This document shows, in pieces, positions 1 to 5,324 of a stretch of DNA of 5,324 bases (position 1 is the stretch's first letter; every line of letters starts with the position of its first letter). Source of the stretch: an uncultured Actinomycetes bacterium (GTDB lineage Bacteria; Actinomycetota; Actinomycetes; S36-B12). A program made the position numbers and the translations under genes. The stretch lies in contig CAIXFB010000320.1 of NCBI GenBank assembly GCA_903918595.1, forward strand, positions 1 through 5,324, in the 5' to 3' direction. The notes beneath the pieces were generated by a model. The model had not been told where the DNA came from. It was given only the letters and a program-made list of their open reading frames with translations, and made no database searches.

Positions 1-567
1 CGGGCTCACTCCTGCTGCTTGCGCTTTGTCAACGACGACTAGGCGATAGGTATAGGTCGCTCCGGCCGGAGCAGCTCGCTTCACCTTGAATGTCACTTTG
101 CCTTTTGCCTTGGTGCGGGCTTTATCGACCGTTACCCATTCGCCGTTCACGAGAGCTTGCCGCCACACCATCAGTCCGGATGCGAATGGGCGGACTTTCG
201 CTGTGATAGCAAAAGGTTTTCCGGCGGCTGCTTCGATTTTGATCGGCGTCACCAGAGCGACGCTGCGTGCCTTAACACTCGATGTAACGGTCACGCTGAT
301 GTCTTGACTCATCCCGATGGGTGCCATCTTGCGCACCACAACGAGTCGGTTTGTTGTGGTGGTACCAGGTGGCCAAGCCTTGCGAACTGAGAAACTCACC
401 CGTCCCTTTGTGTCCGTCTTGCCTTTAGCGACTGTTTTCCATTCACCATTGACCAGTTCTTGCCGCCAGACCCTGAGGTCCTTCTTCTTGGGCGTGACCT
501 GGGCGCGAACGGAATAAGACTTTCCAGCTTTCACTTCGGTTGCTGCTGGCGAGAGCAGGCGCACCTG
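1..567 (-). repeat. Tandem protein repeat, period 101 residues, at the C-terminus of the amidase-SpoIID protein
   Basis: Residues 974-1073 (DNA 567-268) and 1074-1162 (267-1, cut by the window edge) are two related copies. P980/P1081, G988/G1089 and W1007/W1108 are each exactly 101 residues apart. The best-kept stretch is VWRQELVNGEW in copy 1 and VWRQALVNGEW in copy 2, followed by a Lys-rich segment, a G(R/K)V(S/T)F strand and a RLVVV strand. The pattern suggests a small beta-sandwich. At DNA level the copies have diverged, so the duplication is not recent. The modules are Lys/Arg-rich, which would suit binding to an anionic wall polymer, but that is inference. I do not recognise a named family. 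More copies may follow outside the window. Confidence 0.85.
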
Positions 568-3486
568 GCGTTCTGATGCGGCAACTGGCTCACCTTCTGT
601 CTCACTCGCCGGCGGCGTCACCGCAGGTGCTGCACCGGCAGAACCAGCGCTGCCATCCACAGAGTTGATGTAGGCGGACTTCAATCCGAGAGCCGTGCGA
701 ATCGCACTTCCAGTTTTGCTCACGACACTTCCATCACCCAATGTTGCTTGGATGGTTTTCACCGCACCAGACGCGTGACGCTCCGTGACATCAAGTTTCC
801 AAACGCCGCCAACACCGAAAGCTTTCGCCATTTGCGCTTGTGGCACCGTAACTGCCCAACTGCGGTTCGGGTTATCAGCCGTTAACGACCAAGGGTCAGC
901 GACTGTTTGCACATACGGCAAATCGCCACCCCACACATCCTTGCTCGCGGTGGTCGCACCACCAGAGGACGAGTGGTAGAAGGCGCTGATTGGGGCCCCG
1001 TTGTACAGAATCACCAAACCGCTCGTGGGGTCAACGTGGGTGGCATTCACTGCAGCGACCCAGCGATTGCCCTTCGCACTGCTTTCCTTGGACCATGCAG
1101 AGAAGGTCTGATCGGTGAACGGTCCGAAACCATCATCGACGTGGCATGCACAGGAATTGCGAATGCCGGCATTGATCTTGGCGAGGCCATACGTGCGTGC
1201 CGCCAGGGCCTGCGCTTGCATGGCGGCTTCGGGCCACGAATTTGACACTTCGGACACGCCGTAGAGGTATTCATCGTGTAAACGCACCGAGTTCACCGCG
1301 TTCACCTTGCCCGCAGCCGCACTGAGCTCAACATGTCCATAGCGGTAGCGGTGCCCTGGCGTGCCGAAGTCACCTCCACCTGCAACCACGTTGAGCAGGG
1401 TGGGTCCACCAACAGCAGCGCCGGGATTGCGCGTCCCTGCCCAGCGGACTGACACATTCGGGGCAGAGCCAAGATCAGTTCTTGCGCCACCGCTGATTCT
1501 GGCCGCCGTGATTCCTGCACCACCTGGATCGAACGTGAACACATCCTGCGGTCCACCAACGGTCACAGCACCATTGACATTGACTTCTATCTGACCGCCC
1601 GTTGCATCGAGTGCTTCAGTGCGCACCTTGACGCTGGGCTTCTGGTACTCGATATTGACCCGAATATCCATATCGTCTTGTACGGGTGCAACGTTGGTGC
1701 CGGTGTAGTAGGTAGTGACAATGCTTGTTGCATCGCGCCCCTCTTTGGCCATTGCGTACGCGCCGTACTGTGACATTCCCACGCCATGTCCGAAGCCTGC
1801 GCCGTTAAGCGTGAAGGAATCTGGCGGACCGCACGGATCGGGTGGCGAACCTGGCGCTGACAACACCCGGGCCTGCCCAACCCACGGGTAGAGCGGTTCA
1901 CCATTTCCGGTCGAGTTCACGGTGATCGTGTACGTGCCTGGCGGAACAGGTTGACCTGCGTCGTCGAGCTTGTCCCAACCAAAGGCAAATGCCCCCGGTG
2001 CTTCCTGTTGACCACCAAGCGAACGAACAGTGGTGCCGCATCGTGAGGTGACAGTTGCCGACCAAGCAAGCGGCGCATTGGTAATTGCGTTGACCTGCAC
2101 CAGATCTGCGCTGCCCCACGAGGCTGATCCCGCAGTCGGATTGATCATCGACGCGCCCATTTTTGCACCCGCCCGCGCCCGAATATTTGGCAGTTCAGCG
2201 TGCAGGAATTGGCCTGGGCATGCAGTGGAGCCAATGTCTCGGTGACCGCCCACAACGGCTGCCGTTGCAACCTTGCCTGGCGCATACTTCGAGGTGCCCG
2301 AGCCGGAATTGGAAGTGAGCGCGGTTGTGCCATTCGGATCACGATGGTTCATCGACAATTTCCACGCAATGAGTGAAGCGATCGATTCGACCATCGCCTC
2401 TTTTTCAGGTGCGGCCGGATTGAACGTTTGGAAATTGCCAATCGCTGAGACTGCGAAGGTTTCCTCGTTGAAACCGGCAGTGTGACCGCCTACCACCGCT
2501 TGGTCCATTCCCCCGCCGCGTCCTTCATAGATGCGACCGAAACGATCTACGAGAAAGTTGTAGGCCATGTCTTGGTACTTGAGCCCTTTGACGTACCAGG
2601 AGTAGAGGTTGCGCATCTGCTGCGCTGCCTGCTCAGGTGCGTAGTTGCTTTTGGAAGTGGTGTGGTGCACGAAGGCTGCTTTGATGGTCGGTGAGATACG
2701 CGCGCTCCCCCGGCGCTGGGTTTCATCTGCACCCCATTCGGCGCGGGAAATGATGGCGGGTTTGGGCGCACTCACGGTGCTAGCAGAAACGGTCGACATG
2801 GGCAGGTTCGAAACTTCAGTCGGACTTGGCAGTTCCGCATCGGCGGCAACAACCGGGTTGTCCACCAACACAACTTGGGCGTTACGTGGAACTACCCCTC
2901 CAGGTGTGTCCATTCGCACTTCAACCCCATCGGCATCCCCGGTCAGCAGCGGTTCCGTGCCAAATAACACGTCTTCAGCTTCTGCCGAGTCAGGGTCAGG
3001 GCCATGCTCGGTCACCCCAATAGCCGACCAATCCGACCATTGCCCGTCTTCCCGCACCCGCACCACGATTCGGGTGTTGGGGTCGAGAGGTTGATCGGAT
3101 GAAATACCCACCAAACCGAAATCACCCGTGGTCACTGAGCGAGTAGCCAGCACAGGTTCCAGCGGAACAACGAACTCGCGCTCTGCGGACGCGCTGAACA
3201 GCGGCTCTTCGGTAGCAAGGCCCAAGGCGTCGGTATGAATTTCGCTGCGCATCCCCTCCCAGTTGGCCATGGCAATCGAGGCCGCCTGCATCACGTCGAC
3301 ATCTAGACCGGACAGCGGGACCTGCGCAACGGTGGCTGGGACCGGATCGCGCTCAAGAATGGGGGAACCCGACGTCGCGGTTATTGACCCAGCTACCGGG
3401 AGGGAAAGCCCGGCAAAAACCACCGCTGGCAGCGAAATCGCCGCAACGAGCGTGCGGCGACGGTTGCTACCGGGGAAGTGCCGCAC
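1..3486 (-). CDS. Secreted PGRP amidase fused to SpoIID/LytB domain, with C-terminal repeats (3' end outside window)
   Basis: This is a predicted cell-wall hydrolase, exported and acting on peptidoglycan. The frame is open for 1162 codons to the window edge, so the C-terminus is missing. The GTG start is firm: an in-frame TGA lies six codons upstream and a perfect GGAGGT lies 9 bases before it. Residues 1-34 look like a signal peptide (NRRR, then a hydrophobic stretch); the RRxTLV pattern is only weakly Tat-like. Residues 96-218 form a beta-rich module with GQWSDWS. Residues 245-440 are a PGRP/Amidase_2 domain: SRAEWGADE, FVHHT (zinc ligand H274), MAYNFLVDRFGRIYEG (Y309), and GHRDIGSTACPG (H415 and C423, eight apart as in T7 lysozyme). 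Residues 456-545 resemble FlgD Ig (GWD, PVPPGTYT). Residues 556-942 are SpoIID-like: GFGHGVGMSQYGAYAMA, YLYGVSEVSNSWPEA (putative catalytic E746), CACH (C779, C781) and FYHSSSGG. Residues 943-972 are an Ala/Pro/Ser/Glu linker, followed by the tandem repeats. All catalytic residues checked are present. It is divergent from the LCP gene. Family assignment is firm; the physiological role is inferred. Confidence 0.93.
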   Translation of the reverse strand, partial: MRHFPGSNRRRTLVAAISLPAVVFAGLSLPVAGSITATSGSPILERDPVPATVAQVPLSGLDVDVMQAASIAMANWEGMRSEIHTDALGLATEEPLFSASAEREFVVPLEPVLATRSVTTGDFGLVGISSDQPLDPNTRIVVRVREDGQWSDWSAIGVTEHGPDPDSAEAEDVLFGTEPLLTGDADGVEVRMDTPGGVVPRNAQVVLVDNPVVAADAELPSPTEVSNLPMSTVSASTVSAPKPAIISRAEWGADETQRRGSARISPTIKAAFVHHTTSKSNYAPEQAAQQMRNLYSWYVKGLKYQDMAYNFLVDRFGRIYEGRGGGMDQAVVGGHTAGFNEETFAVSAIGNFQTFNPAAPEKEAMVESIASLIAWKLSMNHRDPNGTTALTSNSGSGTSKYAPGKVATAAVVGGHRDIGSTACPGQFLHAELPNIRARAGAKMGASMINPTAGSASWGSADLVQVNAITNAPLAWSATVTSRCGTTVRSLGGQQEAPGAFAFGWDKLDDAGQPVPPGTYTITVNSTGNGEPLYPWVGQARVLSAPGSPPDPCGPPDSFTLNGAGFGHGVGMSQYGAYAMAKEGRDATSIVTTYYTGTNVAPVQDDMDIRVNIEYQKPSVKVRTEALDATGGQIEVNVNGAVTVGGPQDVFTFDPGGAGITAARISGGARTDLGSAPNVSVRWAGTRNPGAAVGGPTLLNVVAGGGDFGTPGHRYRYGHVELSAAAGKVNAVNSVRLHDEYLYGVSEVSNSWPEAAMQAQALAARTYGLAKINAGIRNSCACHVDDGFGPFTDQTFSAWSKESSAKGNRWVAAVNATHVDPTSGLVILYNGAPISAFYHSSSGGATTASKDVWGGDLPYVQTVADPWSLTADNPNRSWAVTVPQAQMAKAFGVGGVWKLDVTERHASGAVKTIQATLGDGSVVSKTGSAIRTALGLKSAYINSVDGSAGSAGAAPAVTPPASETEGEPVAASERQVRLLSPAATEVKAGKSYSVRAQVTPKKKDLRVWRQELVNGEWKTVAKGKTDTKGRVSFSVRKAWPPGTTTTNRLVVVRKMAPIGMSQDISVTVTSSVKARSVALVTPIKIEAAAGKPFAITAKVRPFASGLMVWRQALVNGEWVTVDKARTKAKGKVTFKVKRAAPAGATYTYRLVVVDKAQAAGVSP

Positions 3487-3495
3487 GGTGGCCTT

Positions 3496-3501
3496 ACCTC
3501 C
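3496..3501 (-). promoter_or_regulatory. Shine-Dalgarno of the amidase-SpoIID gene
   Basis: The minus strand reads GGAGGT here, a perfect match to the anti-Shine-Dalgarno, with nine bases before the GTG at 3486. The in-frame TGA at 3505-3507 leaves this GTG as the first possible start, so the site fixes the N-terminus. Confidence 0.9.
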
Positions 3502-3727
3502 AAATCAATGACGCCGGGAAGAGGTGCATCGAGAATTCAGACGCACCGACTCGTGCCACGGTGCCATGGCTTTGCCAGATTTCCAAGTCTCACACGTCAC
3601 ATTGACCCCAAAAGAATCGGGCAAAACGGACATTGGGAACGGTCCCTCACACTGGTGCGTCACATGCCGAGAGAAAGCAGATCCCGCTTACCATGGCGTT
3701 CTGCCCCCGTGGCGCCCATGAACACTC

Positions 3728-3761
3728 CCGATAGGCAATATCCGATACACGAAACCCGATA
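3728..3761 (+). repeat. Three CCGATA direct repeats at exact 14-bp spacing
   Basis: CCGATA occurs at 3728-3733, 3742-3747 and 3756-3761. The starts are 14 bases apart both times. The outer two extend to CCCGATAG. The array ends just before the LCP ribosome binding site, so it probably lies in the 5' leader or core promoter. It could be an operator for an oligomeric regulator or an RNA leader element; chance is possible, since the unit is only six bases. Confidence 0.5.
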
Positions 3762-3762
3762 G

Positions 3763-3766
3763 AAGG
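3763..3766 (+). promoter_or_regulatory. Probable ribosome binding site of the LCP gene
   Basis: AAGG within AGAAGGCGAG lies eight bases before the GTG at 3775. It is weaker than the GGAGGT of the divergent gene. An in-frame TAG at 3760-3762 means the GTG is the first possible start. Confidence 0.65.
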
Positions 3767-3774
3767 CGAGAAAC

Positions 3775-5184
3775 GTGAGCAGCCGGCGCTGGACCCGCAC
3801 GATTGCCGCCATCACCTCTGGTGCTGTGGTCGCTGCCACGATGGTCGGAGCCGGTGTGACAGTGGTCATGGGTCAACTTGAGGGCAACATCACAGCTCTC
3901 GACGTCTCAGCTCAAACGGGTGAGACGGCTCCCGAGACCACCTCGTTGGTGATTGACGAAGACACTGGTGAGCAGACTCCCTTCAATGTGCTGCTGATGG
4001 GCAGCGACACCCGGCAGGGCGCAGGCAACAAGGGATACGGCAGCCGTTCAAAGTTCGGTGACGCCGAACGCTCTGATACCACCATCCTTTTGCATGTCAG
4101 CGCCGATCGCACACGCGCCACCGCGGTGAGCGTCCCTCGCGACACCTTGATCACGCTGCCGGTCTGCACCACTGCCGACGGCAAGGACGTGGGCGGTTAC
4201 CAAGGCAAGTTCAATGAAGCTTTTATGATCGGAGGCCCAGGTTGTGCGATGAAGGCCGTCGAAGAAATGTCTGGCCTTGATCTCACAAACTTCATGGTCA
4301 TCGACTTTGGCGGATTCAAGCGCATCGTCGAAGCCCTCGGCGGCGTGGAAGTGTGCCTCACAGAACCGGTCAACGATTCACTTAGCGGGCTCAAACTCGA
4401 TGCAGGCCTACAAACGGTCAATGGTGAACAGGCACTTGCTTTTGTGCGCACTCGCAAGGAACTGGGCGATGGCTCTGACACTTCGCGCATCAGGCGCCAG
4501 CAAGCATTCTTATCCTCAATGGCGCGCAAAGTTCTTTCTGCCGGCACCCTGCTCAACCCGGCAGCCCTCGTTGGCGTGCTTAATGCTGCTACCCAATCAC
4601 TCACCGCAGATCCACAACTCGCCAACATTGAAAACCTGCGAGATCTCGCAGTCAGCATGCAAGATCTCCGCCCCGGCGACATCACGTTCACCACGATGCC
4701 GTGGTACCCAGCAGGCGATGGCGCAAACGTGTTACAGAACAAGAAAAAAGCAAAGCCGCTCTGGAACTCCATCAAGGAAGACACCGCATGGCCGCCCAAG
4801 AAGAGCACTGATCAACCTTTGCTGCGCGCCGAACCAGAAACGATTCGGGTCAAGGTACTTAATGGCACCGGCGTAACAGGTGCGGGCAAAAAAGCAAAGA
4901 AACTGCTGCGGGCAGAGGGGTTCAACGTTGTCGAGGTAGGAAACGCAAAGGACAACGCATACACGACCACCACGGTTCTCTACGACCCTGAGTGGGATGT
5001 CTCAGCAAAAACACTTATCTACTCCGCGAACGCGGCAAGTGAAGCGGTACCCGGACAAGGCCAAACCATGACGATCATCGTGGGACCGGATTTCACGGCA
5101 GCCAAGCCGGTGTCGATTTCTGCCGCCCTGAAGGACAACACCGCAAACGTCAATACCGCGGACGAATCCTTCTGCGCTTCCTAG
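3775..5184 (+). CDS. LCP family (LytR-CpsA-Psr) cell-wall glycopolymer ligase with LytR_C domain
   Basis: LCP proteins are membrane-anchored phosphotransferases that move a polyprenyl-phosphate-linked glycopolymer (teichoic acid, capsule or arabinogalactan type) onto peptidoglycan outside the cell. This one has 469 residues, a usual length for actinobacterial members. A short Arg-rich N-tail (R4, R5, R8) precedes one hydrophobic segment at about 10-32, giving a signal anchor with the rest outside. The LCP domain spans about 70-255: NVLLMGSDTR (71-80), ERSDTT (98-103), SVPRDT (119-124), KFNEAF (145-150), FVRTRKEL (223-230) and SRIRRQQAFL (237-246). The Asp and Arg residues expected for metal and pyrophosphate binding are all present, so it should be active. 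A LytR_C domain follows at about 356-438, starting IRVKVLNGTGVTGAG. Four cysteines are present (C131, C157, C194, C467); C131/C157 may pair. The in-frame TAG four codons upstream supports the GTG start. The precise glycopolymer is unknown. Confidence 0.95.
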   Translation: MSSRRWTRTIAAITSGAVVAATMVGAGVTVVMGQLEGNITALDVSAQTGETAPETTSLVIDEDTGEQTPFNVLLMGSDTRQGAGNKGYGSRSKFGDAERSDTTILLHVSADRTRATAVSVPRDTLITLPVCTTADGKDVGGYQGKFNEAFMIGGPGCAMKAVEEMSGLDLTNFMVIDFGGFKRIVEALGGVEVCLTEPVNDSLSGLKLDAGLQTVNGEQALAFVRTRKELGDGSDTSRIRRQQAFLSSMARKVLSAGTLLNPAALVGVLNAATQSLTADPQLANIENLRDLAVSMQDLRPGDITFTTMPWYPAGDGANVLQNKKKAKPLWNSIKEDTAWPPKKSTDQPLLRAEPETIRVKVLNGTGVTGAGKKAKKLLRAEGFNVVEVGNAKDNAYTTTTVLYDPEWDVSAKTLIYSANAASEAVPGQGQTMTIIVGPDFTAAKPVSISAALKDNTANVNTADESFCAS

Positions 5185-5191
5185 CTAGCTA
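5182..5191. other. Convergent stop codons within a CTAGCTAG palindrome
   Basis: The LCP gene ends with TAG at 5182-5184, and the opposing glycosyltransferase frame ends with TAG (plus strand CTA) at 5189-5191. Only four bases separate them. The palindrome CTAGCTAG at 5181-5188 is followed by CTA. There is no room for an intergenic terminator, so the transcripts must overlap or end inside the opposing gene. Confidence 0.75.
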
Positions 5192-5324
5192 CACGACAGG
5201 TGGCCGACCGGCCTTTGACATCTCCCACACTGTTTTCCATTTGATCGGGCGACGCTCCACAGGCGGAGTGCTGATCCCCTCCCGCAAACCGGCAAACCAT
5301 GCCGCCCGAGCTTTGGGGTCTCGC
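5189..5324 (-). CDS. C-terminal end of a probable family 2 glycosyltransferase (5' part outside window)
   Basis: The minus strand has an open frame from the window edge (first full codon at 5323-5321) to TAG at 5191-5189, giving 44 residues. The tail carries ARAAWFAGLREG, ERRPIKWKTVWEM and finally GRPPVV. From memory of the family, this Arg-Pro/Trp-rich ending, closing on GRPPVV, resembles the C-terminus of actinobacterial GT2 proteins of the rhamnosyltransferase (WbbL-like) type, which often sit beside LCP genes. The catalytic GT-A domain lies outside the window, so donor and acceptor cannot be read. It converges on the LCP gene with a four-base gap. The coding nature is well supported by composition and by the stop placement; the family call is moderate, and another envelope protein is possible. 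Confidence 0.65.
   Translation of the reverse strand, partial: RDPKARAAWFAGLREGISTPPVERRPIKWKTVWEMSKAGRPPVV

Larger units (their letters stand above)
3487..3774. other. Divergent intergenic region between the amidase-SpoIID and LCP genes
   Basis: These 288 bases separate two outward-facing genes and must hold both promoters unless transcription enters from elsewhere. I see no convincing -35/-10 pair on either strand. TTGACC at 3602-3607 resembles a -35 but has no TANNNT at a normal distance, and TACCAT at 3689-3694 fits TANNNT but has no -35. The region does hold three spaced CCGATA boxes (3728-3761) and two copies of a CTCACAC/GTCACAT pair (3589-3602 and 3646-3665). Short open frames crossing it look like chance: none has a good ribosome binding site or a protein-like composition. 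Confidence 0.7.

Noticed and set aside
2645..3094. 149-codon plus-strand open frame
   Set aside because: It is antisense to the N-terminal module and amidase domain of the long minus-strand gene; its low-complexity Ser/Thr/Gly composition looks like a mirror of that coding sequence.
1..3486. Possibility that the minus strand holds several broken genes rather than one
   Set aside because: Codon-by-codon reading from 3486 to 1 found no stop and no frame change, and domains follow one another in a single frame.
3557..3570. GCCACGGTGCCATGGC-like palindromic stretch in the intergenic region
   Set aside because: The only exact palindrome is the 8-base GCCATGGC, which is expected by chance at this GC content and has no spaced partner.
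3602..3607. TTGACC as a -35 box for the LCP gene
   Set aside because: No TANNNT lies 16-19 bases downstream and the site is more than 160 bases from the start codon.
3478..3762. 94-codon plus-strand open frame filling the divergent intergenic region
   Set aside because: No Shine-Dalgarno precedes its ATG, it overlaps the GGAGGT and start of the amidase gene, and its Arg/Pro/His-rich translation does not look like a protein.
4197..4808. 203-codon open frame on the minus strand inside the LCP gene
   Set aside because: It is antisense to a fully conserved LCP domain, has a Ser/Arg-rich composition typical of a shadow frame, and shows no ribosome binding site or recognisable motif.
4277..4876. 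199-codon open frame on the plus strand in another frame of the LCP gene
   Set aside because: It overlaps the conserved LCP frame entirely, and its Ser/Arg/Lys-rich translation has no domain pattern.
5202..5216. GGCC-GACC-GGCC hairpin followed by TTT, a possible terminator for the LCP gene
   Set aside because: The stem is only four base pairs with three T residues, and the sequence is explained by the GRPP codons of the opposing gene.

Overview
This window looks like a piece of an actinobacterial (Actinomycetota) chromosome devoted to the cell envelope. The reasons are: GC content in the upper 50s (two 60-base lines counted by eye gave 58% and 55%); GTG starts on both complete 5' ends; a large secreted PGRP-type amidase fused to a SpoIID/LytB domain; an LCP (LytR-CpsA-Psr) protein with a LytR_C tail; and the end of a family 2 glycosyltransferase. 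The moderate GC argues against a very high-GC actinomycete such as Streptomyces. The genus cannot be named from the sequence alone.

Layout. Positions 1-3486 (minus strand) hold one uninterrupted reading frame of 1162 codons that leaves the window at its 3' end. It encodes a signal peptide, a beta-rich N-terminal module, a zinc-dependent N-acetylmuramoyl-L-alanine amidase (PGRP/Amidase_2), an FlgD-like Ig domain, a SpoIID-type domain, a flexible linker, and at least two copies of a repeat with a 101-residue period. Positions 3487-3774 form the divergent intergenic region. It has a perfect Shine-Dalgarno for the amidase gene, three CCGATA boxes at exact 14-bp intervals just before the LCP gene, and no convincing consensus promoter. 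Positions 3775-5184 (plus strand) encode a complete 469-residue LCP phosphotransferase. Positions 5189-5324 (minus strand) are the last 44 codons of a probable glycosyltransferase converging on the LCP gene. The two stop codons are four bases apart and share a CTAGCTAG palindrome.

How the genes may work together (inference). The glycosyltransferase would help build a cell-wall glycopolymer, and the LCP protein would attach it to peptidoglycan. The amidase-SpoIID protein would remodel the same wall: its amidase domain removes stem peptides, and its SpoIID domain could then cut the denuded glycan. The fusion of those two successive steps in one secreted chain is the most interesting feature here. 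No RNA genes, mobile elements or CRISPR arrays were seen.
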